NCBI RefSeq assembly: GCF_022836435.1
Contig: NZ_BQXC01000001.1
Span: 720,400-784,399 of the forward strand
DNA: 64,000 bases
From: Nitrosomonas sp. PY1
GTDB taxonomy: Bacteria; Pseudomonadota; Gammaproteobacteria; Burkholderiales; Nitrosomonadaceae
Direction: 5' to 3'
In this document: piece after piece, positions 1 to 10,251 of the stretch
Numbering within the stretch: position 1 is the first letter of the stretch
Layout: each line of letters opens with the position of its first letter
Notes under the pieces: model-generated
Told to the model about the DNA's origin: nothing
What the model saw: the letters and a program-made list of their open reading frames with translations, nothing else
The model's database searches: none
Position numbers and translations under genes: made by a program

Positions 1-1401
1 CATCATCGTGGCAAAAGCCAATTGTAGTGGTGTTGTAAGATTGTAACCTTGCCCGATCGCGGCGGATATGGTGTCACCGGCATACCACTTTTGTTTGTGC
101 TGCGCCATTTTCCAGGCAGACGAAGGGAGTAATCCAGATACTTCATTTTCAATATCGATACCAGTTTTTTTACCTAATCCGAATTGACTGATGAAGTTGT
201 GCATATTATCAATTCCCAAATCATTACCCAGGCTGTAATAAAAGGTATCGCAGGAAACTACGAGTGATTTATGCAAATTGACTCTTCCATGACCTCCTGC
301 TTTCCAATCACGGAAACGGTGCTTTACTCCCGGTAAAGAAAAGAACCCGGGATCAGCCATACTGTATTCGGGAGTGCGTTTTCCTAGCTCTAGTCCGGCA
401 AGTGCCATAAATGGTTTAAAAGTTGAGCCGGGAGGATAGACGCCGCGTAGTGCCCTGTTGTTGAGAGGGCGATCAATCGAGTTATTGAGCATATTCCAAT
501 TTTCGTGATCAATACCTCCAATGAAAAGATTATTGTCATAGCCTGGCTTGCTGACAAATGCCAAAATTTCTCCATTGTTCGGATCAAGTGCAACCAACGC
601 GCCACGACGATCACCAAAAGCTTTTTCGACTGCTTCCTGTAAACCAAAATCTAACGAAAGGATGAGATTGTCACCAGATATTGGCAAAGTACGCGATAGC
701 ACACGAATGGATCGCCCGGCGGCATCTGTTTCGACTTCTTCGAATCCAGTGATTCCGTGCAATTGTTTTTCATAACTTTGCTCGATACCAATTTTACCGA
801 TATGTTGCGAGCCACGATAATTATTCAGCTCGTTGTTTAATTCTAGAAAATCGAGATCTTTATCGTTGATGCGACTGATATAGCCAATCACATGCGAAAC
901 CAGTTCTTTTTCTGGGTATTGGCGAAAAACTCTTGATTTGATTTCTACTCCTGGGAAGCGGTAGCGATTGGTTGCGAAAGTCGCTATTTCGATTTCGTTG
1001 AGACGGTTTCGTATGGGCAGGCTTTTAAAACGACGACTTTCCTTCATTAGCTTCATGAATCGTTGGCGGTCGGTAGGTGTTATTTCAATGAAAGCAGCTA
1101 GTTCATCTAGTGTAGATTCAATATCTGGGACTTTACTGGGAGTGATTTCCAGTGCATATGCTGAATAATTTTGTGCTAGGACTCTGCCGTGACGATCAAA
1201 AATCAGACCGCGATTAGGTACCAAAGGTAAAATCGATATACGATTGACTTCTGCTAAAGTGGAATAATGATCTTGTCGCGTGATTTGTAAATAATAGAAT
1301 CGTACGTATAGTATGGAGAATAGCACCAAAATAAAAATGAGGCTAATCGCCAAACGGATGCGAAATTTTTGTAATTCTATGGGTTGATCGCGTAATTCCA
1401 C
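1..1401 (-). CDS. mrdA: Penicillin-binding protein 2 (peptidoglycan transpeptidase), 3' end cut by window edge
   Basis: PBP2 cross-links peptidoglycan during cell elongation. The minus strand reads openly from a GTG at 1401 to the window edge, about 467 codons; the family is usually 600-650 residues, so the C-terminal part with the KTG motif lies outside. Visible are an N-terminal membrane anchor, the PBP dimerisation segment (P.RG.I.DR.G..LA.N) and the active-site motif GSTFKP around 435-450, followed by SCDTFYY as the SxD-type motif of PBP2. I chose the GTG because it lies 9 bases after the mreD stop and no ATG fits nearby; there is no strong ribosome site, so the start is the weak point. 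It is the fourth gene of the mreBCD-mrdA operon. Confidence 0.93.
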   Translation of the reverse strand, partial: MELRDQPIELQKFRIRLAISLIFILVLFSILYVRFYYLQITRQDHYSTLAEVNRISILPLVPNRGLIFDRHGRVLAQNYSAYALEITPSKVPDIESTLDELAAFIEITPTDRQRFMKLMKESRRFKSLPIRNRLNEIEIATFATNRYRFPGVEIKSRVFRQYPEKELVSHVIGYISRINDKDLDFLELNNELNNYRGSQHIGKIGIEQSYEKQLHGITGFEEVETDAAGRSIRVLSRTLPISGDNLILSLDFGLQEAVEKAFGDRRGALVALDPNNGEILAFVSKPGYDNNLFIGGIDHENWNMLNNSIDRPLNNRALRGVYPPGSTFKPFMALAGLELGKRTPEYSMADPGFFSLPGVKHRFRDWKAGGHGRVNLHKSLVVSCDTFYYSLGNDLGIDNMHNFISQFGLGKKTGIDIENEVSGLLPSSAWKMAQHKQKWYAGDTISAAIGQGYNLTTPLQLAFATMM

Positions 1402-1410
1402 TTTGATGTA

Positions 1411-1962
1411 TTAGAGCGCATTGGGATCGGTTTTTTGTTTTAAGGGAACGCTTAATAGTAGCGAAACGGGAATCCACGCAAATGAACCAGATAAGGTAGC
1501 AAAATAATATTCCCATCCCGGAAATCTGAAGCCCCCTAAAACAGCAATTAAAATCATGGTTGTTTGCATTACGAATAAAATAAAACCGATTTGCGGCGCT
1601 TGCTTCCATGTATTGAATAAGCGCAAGCGTCTACATAGAATCAATGTGAGGTACACTGCAATGCAATATGCCAGTGCATGCTGACCGAGTATGTTGACAT
1701 TAGCGACATCCATCATCAATCCCATGATAAAAGCCACGCTCATGCCCATTTTATGGGGATACTGAACACACCAATAAAGAATCGTTAGTACGACAAAATC
1801 AGGGCGAAGTAATAAAATATAGTTCGGTAATGGTAAAAAATTCAAGATCAATGCAAGTGCCAATGTTAGTGCGATATATCCATTACTGGCTATGTCATAC
1901 ACATCCTGCTTTAAATAATCATCGGCGCTTAATCTTTTATCGTTTGTACTGTCGCGATTCAA
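1411..1962 (-). CDS. mreD: Rod shape-determining protein MreD
   Basis: MreD is a small inner-membrane protein of the elongasome that works with MreC and MreB. The 183-residue product has a charged N-terminal tail, then about five hydrophobic membrane segments (from about residue 30 onward) and a short basic end, as in the family. The segment with GMSVAFIMGLMMDVANVNILG matches the conserved MreD core, where G.D.......G..AL is typical. Its ATG overlaps the mreC stop by four bases (ATGA), which implies translational coupling. The downstream mrdA start follows after 9 bases. Confidence 0.93.
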   Translation of the reverse strand: MNRDSTNDKRLSADDYLKQDVYDIASNGYIALTLALALILNFLPLPNYILLLRPDFVVLTILYWCVQYPHKMGMSVAFIMGLMMDVANVNILGQHALAYCIAVYLTLILCRRLRLFNTWKQAPQIGFILFVMQTTMILIAVLGGFRFPGWEYYFATLSGSFAWIPVSLLLSVPLKQKTDPNAL

Positions 1963-2831
1963 TTTTTTGCCTCAGCAGGAATTTTTACAAGAGGTTGTAC
2001 CATTGACAAGATTAGCACTTGGCGATTGCGGTCAACGCCGGCAACCGGATTGCTGACAATTCTTGAAAAATCATCTGATGGATTATGTTCAATTTTTTCT
2101 ACAACTGCAACGGGGATACCCGGTGGATAAACTCCGCCAATTCCTGAAGTGACTAATAAGTCTCCAGGTTGAATATCAATATTAATCGATAAGTAGCGTA
2201 ATTCCAATTCGTTGTTTTTCCCTGTACCTGAAATCACTGATCGTAATGAATTACGCAATACTTGTACAGGAACAGAATGGTTTTTATCAGTGAGCAGTGT
2301 CACTTCTGAGGAAAAGGGGTAAATACGCGTTATCTGACCGATGACGCCTTTATCATCAATAACCGCTTGTCCCAGTTGAACTTTGTGATAAATGCCTTTA
2401 TTCAGTGTTATTTTATGACTGAAAGGATCACGTGGTGTATATAAAATTTCTGCTAGAACAGTTTTTGTTTCTGTGCTTTTCTCGATTCTTTCAATAGCAC
2501 CAAGCAATTCACGCAATTTAGCATTTTCAGCTTCTAGTGCATGGAATCGTAATAAATATTCTTGATTTTCTAAGAATTGCTGTCTTAGTTTTGCATTCTC
2601 TTCCAGCAAATTAAAATGCACGATAAAGTTTCTTACTTCATCATAAATGAATGTGGGTGTATAAGCGATTCTTTGTAAAGGGAAGATAACAGTACCGATG
2701 ATTTGCCGTATTTCATGAAATCTCTTGACTCGTAAATCTTCGACAATCAGCAAGCAGGATAAGCATGTGAATAAGATCAACTTAGCAAAAGGCCCCGGGC
2801 CATGCCTAAAAAATGGGGGGGCTATCTTCAT
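1959..2831 (-). CDS. mreC: Rod shape-determining protein MreC
   Basis: MreC is a bitopic membrane protein whose periplasmic domain forms filaments and links MreB to PBP2. The 290-residue product has a short cytoplasmic tail, one membrane helix (about residues 17-33), a coiled coil (about 70-115, rich in Leu, Glu and Asn) and the paired beta-domains with the typical pieces DKGVIGQI, LLTDKNHSVPV and LLVTSGIGGVYPPGIPV. The length is normal. The ATG at 2831 is followed by a very proline- and glycine-rich start (PPFFRHGPGP), common in betaproteobacterial MreC. It is separated from mreB by about 196 bases, unlike the overlapping mreC-mreD junction. Confidence 0.95.
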   Translation of the reverse strand: MKIAPPFFRHGPGPFAKLILFTCLSCLLIVEDLRVKRFHEIRQIIGTVIFPLQRIAYTPTFIYDEVRNFIVHFNLLEENAKLRQQFLENQEYLLRFHALEAENAKLRELLGAIERIEKSTETKTVLAEILYTPRDPFSHKITLNKGIYHKVQLGQAVIDDKGVIGQITRIYPFSSEVTLLTDKNHSVPVQVLRNSLRSVISGTGKNNELELRYLSINIDIQPGDLLVTSGIGGVYPPGIPVAVVEKIEHNPSDDFSRIVSNPVAGVDRNRQVLILSMVQPLVKIPAEAKN

Positions 2832-3027
2832 GATTTCCAGTTTTGAGTTTTCTGAGACTTTACAAGCTGTTGAATAGCTATTTGCGTTGCTACCGAAATA
2901 TTGGAATTAGACTCAAAATGCGTATTGATCGAGCATTGATTGTGCCCGTTTGTCTCTTTTTGCCCCGCATTGGCTGTTTTAAATATGTTTTTCAACGGCC
3001 TGTGAAGTTTTCGTTACTGGTTACTGT

Positions 3028-4107
<1,080 letters not shown>

Positions 4108-4125
4108 TCATTATGATTTAAGAGG

Positions 4126-4154
4126 AGTACAAATAAATAAAATAAAATCATCAA
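4126..4154 (-). promoter_or_regulatory. Candidate sigma70 promoter for mreB operon
   Basis: On the minus strand, TTGATG (4154-4149) and TGTACT (4131-4126) are 17 bases apart, about 40 bases before the mreB start. The -10 box is imperfect, so this is only a candidate. It is the best match I saw in the divergent mreB-gatC gap. Confidence 0.3.
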
Positions 4155-4226
4155 AAAATATCACGGCTAAGCCGGGCATGATACCCTAATACGCACTTAA
4201 AGATAATAAATAAGGCTACCTTTCTC

Positions 4227-4514
4227 ATGAATTTATCGTTAAAAGATATTAAACACGTTGCAGATTTAGCTTATATCGAGATCGATGAAAAACAAGCTGA
4301 GGCTACATTGGCTCAATTATCAAATATATTCAGTATGATAGAGACGATGCAGTCGGTGGATACATCCGATATTAAACCAATGTCGCACTCTCAAAGTGTT
4401 TCGCAACGGTTGCGCGAGGACATCGTTACTGAAACTGATCAACGTGAACTCTTTCAATCAATAGCACCACAGGTGCAAGAAGGGTTGTATTTGGTTCCTC
4501 AGGTTATTGAATAA
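4227..4514 (+). CDS. gatC: Asp-tRNA(Asn)/Glu-tRNA(Gln) amidotransferase subunit C
   Basis: GatC is the small subunit that stabilises the GatCAB complex, which converts misacylated Glu-tRNA(Gln) and/or Asp-tRNA(Asn) to the amidated forms. The 95-residue product begins with the family signature (V.H.A.LA.I.....) and contains the conserved segment [22 protein letters not shown], where the GatC family has the P..H......LR.D.V motif. It is the first gene of gatC-gatA-gatB, with a 14-base gap to gatA. The ATG at 4227 is preceded by a weak AAGG. Confidence 0.95.
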   Translation: MNLSLKDIKHVADLAYIEIDEKQAEATLAQLSNIFSMIETMQSVDTSDIKPMSHSQSVSQRLREDIVTETDQRELFQSIAPQVQEGLYLVPQVIE

Positions 4515-4528
4515 AAAAGACAACAAAC

Positions 4529-5977
4529 ATGCTTAACGCCAGCCTTAGAGAACTTTCCAAACAACTTGCCGAGAAAAAACTATCCAGTGTCGAATTGACC
4601 TCATTTTTTTTGCAGCGAATTAAAACGCTTAATCCAAATTACAATGCGTTTATTACAACCAATGAAGAAATAAGCTTAGCTCAAGCTGCCGCTGCCGACA
4701 AAATGCTGGCGATAGGGAAGGGGGGAGCGCTGACTGGGATTCCAATCGCGCAGAAAGATATCTTTTGTGCAAAAGGTTGGTTGACGACATGCGGGTCAAA
4801 AATGTTGTCAAATTTTGTTTCACCCTATGATGCTGGTGTAATTGAACGGTTTAATCTCGCCGGTGCGGTGAATATTGGTAAGACCAATATGGATGAGTTT
4901 GCGATGGGCTCTAGCAATGAAACATCCTATTACGGCATTGTGAAAAATCCATGGGACACTAAAGCAGTACCAGGTGGCAGCTCGGGAGGAGCGGCATGTG
5001 CGGTTGCGGCTCGACTTGCACCCGCGGCAACTGGAACGGACACTGGAGGTTCTATTCGTCAACCGGCAGCATTATGCGGTATTTCGGGTATCAAGCCGAC
5101 TTATGGATTAGTGTCGCGTTATGGCATGATTGCATTTGCTTCTAGTCTCGATCAAGCGGGACCTATGGCAAAATCAGTGGACGATTTGGCGTTATTGCTT
5201 AATGTCATGGTGGGTTTTGATGCTCGTGATTCGACTAGCTTGCAACGACCGCAAGAAGATTATACGTCGGATTTAGAGAGACCTTTGTCGGGATTACGAA
5301 TTGGATTGCCGAAGGAATATTTTGCCAAAGGCATGAGTCCCGATGTGGAAAGTGCAGTAGATAGCGCATTGGCAGAATATCGCAAATTGGGTGCGGAAAC
5401 AGTAGAAGTGGCACTTCCTAATGCTTCGTTGTCAATCCCTGTTTATTATGTGCTTGCGCCGGCTGAAGCTTCGAGTAATTTATCGCGTTTTGATGGTGTG
5501 CGATACGGGTATCGTGCGCAATCGTATAGTAGCTTGACAGATATGTACCGTAAGTCGCGCGCGGAAGGCTTTGGTCCTGAAGTAAAGCGTCGCATATTAA
5601 TCGGTACTTATGTGCTATCGCAAGGTTACTATGATGCATACTACATTAAAGCGCAAAAATTGCGTCGCTTGATTGCCCAGGATTTTACAGAAGCGTATCA
5701 GCAATGTGATGTTATTATGGGTCCGACGACGCCGACAGTTGCTTTTAATCTAGGCGAAAAGAGTACAGATCCGATTCAAATGTATTTGTCGGATATTTAT
5801 ACCAGTGCTGCAAATCTAACCGGCATGCCAGCAATGTCTATTCCGATTGGCTTCGGTGATAAGAATCGTCCTGTCGGATTACATATCATCGGTAATTATT
5901 TTAAGGAAGCGCAGTTGTTAAATGTTGCGCATCAGTATCAGCGGATCACAGACTGGCATTTGAAATCGGCTGTATAA
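4529..5977 (+). CDS. gatA: Asp-tRNA(Asn)/Glu-tRNA(Gln) amidotransferase subunit A
   Basis: GatA is the amidase subunit that releases ammonia from glutamine for transfer by GatB. The 482-residue product has the amidase signature with the Ser-cis-Ser-Lys triad: the lysine in IPIAQKDIF (about residue 76), the serines in PGGSSGGAA (about 151) and in [13 protein letters not shown] (about 175). The length is normal for the family. It sits between gatC and gatB in one transcription unit. Confidence 0.97.
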   Translation: MLNASLRELSKQLAEKKLSSVELTSFFLQRIKTLNPNYNAFITTNEEISLAQAAAADKMLAIGKGGALTGIPIAQKDIFCAKGWLTTCGSKMLSNFVSPYDAGVIERFNLAGAVNIGKTNMDEFAMGSSNETSYYGIVKNPWDTKAVPGGSSGGAACAVAARLAPAATGTDTGGSIRQPAALCGISGIKPTYGLVSRYGMIAFASSLDQAGPMAKSVDDLALLLNVMVGFDARDSTSLQRPQEDYTSDLERPLSGLRIGLPKEYFAKGMSPDVESAVDSALAEYRKLGAETVEVALPNASLSIPVYYVLAPAEASSNLSRFDGVRYGYRAQSYSSLTDMYRKSRAEGFGPEVKRRILIGTYVLSQGYYDAYYIKAQKLRRLIAQDFTEAYQQCDVIMGPTTPTVAFNLGEKSTDPIQMYLSDIYTSAANLTGMPAMSIPIGFGDKNRPVGLHIIGNYFKEAQLLNVAHQYQRITDWHLKSAV

Positions 5978-6011
5978 TCAATTATTTTTATTAAGATTTT
6001 TGGAATACTTA

Positions 6012-7457
6012 ATGATGCAGTGGGAAATAGTGATCGGCCTGGAAGTGCATGCACAACTTTCAACACAATCTAAAATTTTTTCTGGAGCGTCGACCGCTTA
6101 TGGCGCTGCACCGAATACACAAGCCTGTGAAATCGATTTGGCTTTACCAGGGATTCTACCTGTATTGAATAAAGGTGCTGTTGAACGGGCTATCAAATTT
6201 GGTTTATCCGTTAATGCGAAGATTAATTCGCCTTCTAAATTTGCACGAAAGAATTATTTTTATCCTGATTTGCCGAAAGGCTATCAGATCAGTCAGTTGG
6301 CATTTCCAACCGTGCAAGGCGGCTGCATTTTGGTGCAAGTCAATGGCACAGAGAAAAGTATTCGCTTGACCCGTGCACATTTGGAGGAAGATGCCGGTAA
6401 ATCGTTGCATGAAGATTTTTATGGTATGACCGGAATTGATTTGAATCGGGCAGGAACCCCTCTGTTGGAGATTGTTTCCGAACCTGACATGCGCAGCAGT
6501 ATTGAAGCTGTTGCCTACGCTAAAACATTGCATACGTTGGTGCGCTGGATTGGCATTTGTGATGGCAACATGCAAGAAGGTTCGTTTCGTTGCGATGCAA
6601 ATGTATCCGTACGGCCTGTAGGAACTGAGAAATTGGGTACTCGTTGCGAAATAAAGAATCTAAATTCATTCCGTTTTTTAGAGAAAGCAATTGATTTTGA
6701 AGCGCAACGACAAATTGAAATTTTGGAGGAGGGGGGTACAATCCAGCAGGAAACTCGCTTGTACGATGCCGATAAAGACGAAACTCGCACTATGCGTACT
6801 AAAGAAGACGTCAATGATTATCGTTATTTTCCAGATCCCGATTTGTTGCCATTAGAAATTTCTGCTGAATGGATCGAACAAATTAAGCAAACATTGCCGG
6901 AATTACCTCAAGCACGTCGAGATCGTTATATGGCTGAGTTCGGGTTATCGGCTTATGATGTATCGGTATTAACCGCTTCGCGAGAAATGGCGGATTATTT
7001 TGATGCCACTGTCAAATTGCTTCCGACACAAGCCAAGCTATGTGCAAACTGGATTATGGGTGAAATTAGCGGACGATTAAATAAAGAAGATATGGAAATT
7101 TCCGATTGTCCGGTTAAACCTGACGATCTCGCAGCCTTACTTGTTCGTATCAGCGATGGCACTACCTCAGGAAAAGCGGCGAAGACTATTTTTGAATGCC
7201 TATGGCTTGGTGAGTACGGAAAGAATGTCGATGCTATTATTGAAGCCAAGGGCCTGAAGCAAATTTCCGATGATGATGCAATTGAGAAATTAGTGGATGA
7301 CGTATTATTAGCTAATGTGCAGCAAGTCACTGACTATCGTAACGGTAAAGAAAAGGCTTTTAATTCGCTCATCGGTCAAGTCATGAAAGCGGCGCAAGGA
7401 AAAGCCAACCCAACACAAGTCAATGTAATCCTAAAGAAAAAATTATCGGGAAAGTAG
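6012..7457 (+). CDS. gatB: Asp-tRNA(Asn)/Glu-tRNA(Gln) amidotransferase subunit B
   Basis: GatB binds the misacylated tRNA, activates its side chain with ATP and receives ammonia from GatA. The product starts [16 protein letters not shown], the conserved GatB N-terminus, and shows the catalytic-core pieces [35 protein letters not shown] and [10 protein letters not shown], then the C-terminal helical and YqeY-like tail domain ending in NVILKKKL. A longer reading from TTG at 6000 exists, but GGAA at 6002-6005 sits well before the ATG at 6012, and the family normally starts here; the ATG at 6015 is equally possible. Last gene of gatCAB. Confidence 0.96.
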   Translation: MMQWEIVIGLEVHAQLSTQSKIFSGASTAYGAAPNTQACEIDLALPGILPVLNKGAVERAIKFGLSVNAKINSPSKFARKNYFYPDLPKGYQISQLAFPTVQGGCILVQVNGTEKSIRLTRAHLEEDAGKSLHEDFYGMTGIDLNRAGTPLLEIVSEPDMRSSIEAVAYAKTLHTLVRWIGICDGNMQEGSFRCDANVSVRPVGTEKLGTRCEIKNLNSFRFLEKAIDFEAQRQIEILEEGGTIQQETRLYDADKDETRTMRTKEDVNDYRYFPDPDLLPLEISAEWIEQIKQTLPELPQARRDRYMAEFGLSAYDVSVLTASREMADYFDATVKLLPTQAKLCANWIMGEISGRLNKEDMEISDCPVKPDDLAALLVRISDGTTSGKAAKTIFECLWLGEYGKNVDAIIEAKGLKQISDDDAIEKLVDDVLLANVQQVTDYRNGKEKAFNSLIGQVMKAAQGKANPTQVNVILKKKLSGK

Positions 7458-7484
7458 GATTGAAAGTTACATACTTTTTGTGTG

Positions 7485-8594
7485 CTAATGTTTTTGGTTG
7501 CTTGTGATTCGCTGTATCAATTTTTCTGAATTACTTGTAAATTTATTTAGATGATTTCTCATGGTTTTTGCAAGAGGTTTTTCAACATAAATGTGGATCG
7601 TATAGGCAAGCATTAATATTCCGATAACTAATCCCCAAAATAATGCATGTGGATTGAATGCGGTATATGTGGTGTTATAAATCATAAAGCCGATATTTTG
7701 GTGGATGAGATAGAGTGGGTAAGTGAGTGCGCCAATCCATGCCCAATTTAAATGCCCAAGCACACCGGTGCGTTTGAATGAAACCAACAACATCACAGCA
7801 AAAAATGTACTGATGATTGAAGCAATGACATAGGGACTCAAATCATTTCTGATGCGAGCTTCAACTTCGTGTACTTCATCTGTTGTTAGGTAAACTGCGT
7901 AGATCCAAGTTATAGCGATTACTGCGCTTCTTATCCAAGTGATTCCTTTAGCCCAAATTAAGAAGAACGCAGCTCCTGCAATAAAAAATACCGCATAATC
8001 AGTGATAAAAAAATATCGTAACCAGTAATTGGGAAAAAATTCCAATGTAATTACAGCGATCAACCAAAAAACGATAAAAAATTCTATTTGATGAATTCTG
8101 CCAAATATTAACAAAATAATAATCAAAGCATAAAACCTAAGCTCAACAAATAATGACCAATAAACTCCGTCCATCGGAGGCACACCGAAGAACTCACTTA
8201 GCATCGTCATGTTAATGAGATATTGACGCAAGGTTGCAAAATATTCCGGCGCCCCAATTGCTAATGTAATTACAAATGTGATGGTGCAGCATACCCAAAA
8301 AGCTGGATAAAGCCGTACCAATCTGGAAATTGTAAATTTCTTTAGGCTTCCGTTTGATGCGGTCATCAGTATTACGAACCCACTCATGATAAAGAAAAGC
8401 TCAACGCCAAGATAACCGTATTTGGATATGGAGGCGAGCGATGAATAAGGCATGATTGTCATCGAATCAATAGCAAATCCATCCAGTGAAAAATGATGGA
8501 AAACCACAGCAAGTGCGGCAAGGAATCTGAATAAATCCAATTCATTGATTCTGGCGTAGTTTGTGTCAGATTGCTTCTCACTATATATAGTCAT
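7485..8594 (-). CDS. Membrane acyltransferase, acyltransferase-3 (OafA/NodX) family
   Basis: These polytopic inner-membrane proteins move acyl groups, often acetyl, onto exported sugars such as O-antigen or exopolysaccharide. The 369-residue product has the family start (LDLFRFLAALAVVFHHFSLDGF, with the conserved R and H near residues 24 and 38), about ten hydrophobic segments, the motif GYLGVELFFIMSGFVI near residue 65 and PLYLIHQNIG near 295. It ends in a short polar tail and has no fused SGNH domain. The substrate cannot be told. It stands alone, convergent with gatB and in the same direction as the repeat protein upstream, about 194 bases away. More AT-rich codons than gatB suggest accessory character. 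Confidence 0.85.
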   Translation of the reverse strand: MTIYSEKQSDTNYARINELDLFRFLAALAVVFHHFSLDGFAIDSMTIMPYSSLASISKYGYLGVELFFIMSGFVILMTASNGSLKKFTISRLVRLYPAFWVCCTITFVITLAIGAPEYFATLRQYLINMTMLSEFFGVPPMDGVYWSLFVELRFYALIIILLIFGRIHQIEFFIVFWLIAVITLEFFPNYWLRYFFITDYAVFFIAGAAFFLIWAKGITWIRSAVIAITWIYAVYLTTDEVHEVEARIRNDLSPYVIASIISTFFAVMLLVSFKRTGVLGHLNWAWIGALTYPLYLIHQNIGFMIYNTTYTAFNPHALFWGLVIGILMLAYTIHIYVEKPLAKTMRNHLNKFTSNSEKLIQRITSNQKH

Positions 8595-8788
8595 GGTGGA
8601 ATATTACGTTAATTGTTTAACTGATAAGACATGTCAATAAGTTATTCTGTTTATAGATTTTGATAAAAATTATCATGAACTTCGGTAAATTAATCCGAAG
8701 AAATGATATCGATATAATGCGATAATTCCAACAATTCAGTCGCTAATGAAGAGTTAGGCAGATGCTTCTCGAAAAATATTTCAAAATA

Positions 8789-9988
8789 TTAAGAAGAAGG
8801 TTGTGGAGGTACTCTGATCCAACCCATTGGGCACTCTTTAACCGTAGGGTAGTAACCTTCCGGGTTACGACAGAAATACCAATAATTATTATTGTTTTGC
8901 ACCGGAGCTGGTCGTGGTGACGTTACTTGTGCTGGGTTTTGTTGGATATAGGTTGGTGGTGAAGATAGTAAAGGTGCAGAGACCACTCCAACCGGATATC
9001 CTCCTAATGGATAGCTTCTGCTGAAACGCGGATAGGGTCCAAAAGCATAGCTATTGTAGAATCCTCCTCCCCAGCCCCAACTACTATACATTCCCCATCC
9101 GGATCCCCAACCCCAGCCCCAGCCCCATCCGGGCCCCCAACCCCAGCCTGGTCCCCAGCCCCAACCCCATCCGGGCCCCCAACCACCCCAGCCCATACCA
9201 AATCCTACAACAACTCCATCGTTATGGTGATGTCCATGATGATCGTGGTCATGGTGGTTGGTATCCGTTGTGTTATTGACAACATTGTTATTTTCAATGT
9301 TGGTGTTCTGAGTGGAGTTTCCATCATGCGTAGCGCTATTGGTGTCCTGCGTGGTTGCATCGACTGTTGTGCCATCCGTATTCTGTGCTGTTGTATTATC
9401 CTGATTATTATCAGTTTCTGTTCCTGTGGCTGCGTTTTGCGCATTTTCGGAATCGATTGCATCAATAGTAGTAGCTTCTCCTGCTGAGGTTGTCGAATTC
9501 GCATCGGTTGGTTCGGCAACAACTTCTTTGCTTTGTGCGGATTCTGAACCAGGGTCAGTCATGCTGTCTGTAGTAGGAGTGTCGGCATGGTTAAAATCGG
9601 CAGGCTGACCGATGTTATCCATTTGCCCCGGGTCGCTGGTTGAATCAAATTCACCGGGTTGATCTACCATATCGTTGGAATAGAACGCATCGCCCTGATC
9701 ATAACCATCTTGGCCGCCACCCTGGTAGTAATCACCGCTTTGATCGTATCCACCACCATTGTCATAATGGCCACCGTCATAGCCGCCATCGTATCCACCA
9801 CCATCAAAGCCGCCACCATCGAACCCACCGCCATCGAACCCACCGCCATCGAACCCACCGCCATCGAATCCACCGCCATCGAATCCACCACCATCAAAGC
9901 CACCACCATCGCCTTCGGCAATTACTAGATTAGCTGAAAAGATTCCACACAGGGCGATAGCCAAGTACGTTTTTTTTAAATTATTCAT
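8789..9988 (-). CDS. Secreted low-complexity protein with DGGGF repeats, His-rich and Trp-Gly-rich parts and a conserved Cys/Trp tail
   Basis: Function unknown. From ATG 9988 the 399-residue product has a signal peptide (about 1-24, ending VIA), eight DGGGF/Y pentapeptide repeats (about 27-66), a Tyr/Asp/Gly stretch, an acidic Asn/Thr/Ser/Asp-rich linker (about 110-245), a histidine cluster HHDHDHHGHHH, a Trp-Gly-Pro repeat region (about 270-320), and a tail with two Cys (WYFCRNPEGYY....KECPMGWIRVPP). A tail of this form ends many otherwise unrelated secreted proteobacterial proteins, as I recall. A longer frame opens at 10051, but the signal peptide and the G-run just before 9988 favour the shorter start. 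The histidines may bind metal and the repeats may be structural; both are inference. Confidence 0.8.
   Translation of the reverse strand: MNNLKKTYLAIALCGIFSANLVIAEGDGGGFDGGGFDGGGFDGGGFDGGGFDGGGFDGGGFDGGGYDGGYDGGHYDNGGGYDQSGDYYQGGGQDGYDQGDAFYSNDMVDQPGEFDSTSDPGQMDNIGQPADFNHADTPTTDSMTDPGSESAQSKEVVAEPTDANSTTSAGEATTIDAIDSENAQNAATGTETDNNQDNTTAQNTDGTTVDATTQDTNSATHDGNSTQNTNIENNNVVNNTTDTNHHDHDHHGHHHNDGVVVGFGMGWGGWGPGWGWGWGPGWGWGPGWGWGWGWGSGWGMYSSWGWGGGFYNSYAFGPYPRFSRSYPLGGYPVGVVSAPLLSSPPTYIQQNPAQVTSPRPAPVQNNNNYWYFCRNPEGYYPTVKECPMGWIRVPPQPSS
9791..9910 (-). repeat. 15-bp tandem repeat coding for DGGGF
   Basis: Eight in-frame 15-base units encode Asp-Gly-Gly-Gly-Phe, the last with Tyr. Units are nearly identical at DNA level, with mostly silent changes (AAC/AAT, GCC/ACC when read on the plus strand). 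Such arrays expand and contract by slippage, so copy number may vary between strains. Confidence 0.95.
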
Positions 9989-10251
9989 ATACCCCCCCGC
10001 TTTTTTTTGTTTCATGATGATTGTGATCATATCTAAAAGAGTCTGAATCAATACTGAATAAAAAACAATTTTTGATAGGGTAAATCTGTATACGTAAGGT
10101 TCAATGTAATAAGGGCAGTTATCTTCTTAAATTGTCATATTGTGGATCTTTTCAAGATAGATGCCGAGAAAAAATTGATGAGTGGGGTTTAGGTTATACT
10201 ACGTTGGAAAATATAGATCACATCCATAATTTTACAGATGGAGAGGCATTA
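9989..10251. other. Divergent intergenic region between the repeat protein and sucC
   Basis: This stretch of about 263 bases carries the upstream signals of both flanking genes. A poly-G run lies just before the repeat-protein start. On the plus strand GGAGAGG at 10240-10246 is the sucC ribosome site and TATACT lies near 10195, without a convincing -35 box. An open frame in phase with sucC runs back to 10132, but I regard it as untranslated leader. Confidence 0.5.

Noticed and set aside
9791-9910. CRISPR-like array
   Set aside because: The units are directly adjacent 15-base coding repeats without spacers.
9640-9933. Plus-strand open frames rich in His and Arg or Thr and Ile opposite the DGGGF repeat
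   Set aside because: These are mirror frames of a 15-base repeat array, which stays open in several phases. They have no ribosome site, and the minus-strand product has a clear signal peptide.
10132-10251. N-terminal extension of SucC
   Set aside because: The conserved SucC N-terminus and GGAGAGG ribosome site mark ATG 10252; the extension has no family similarity.
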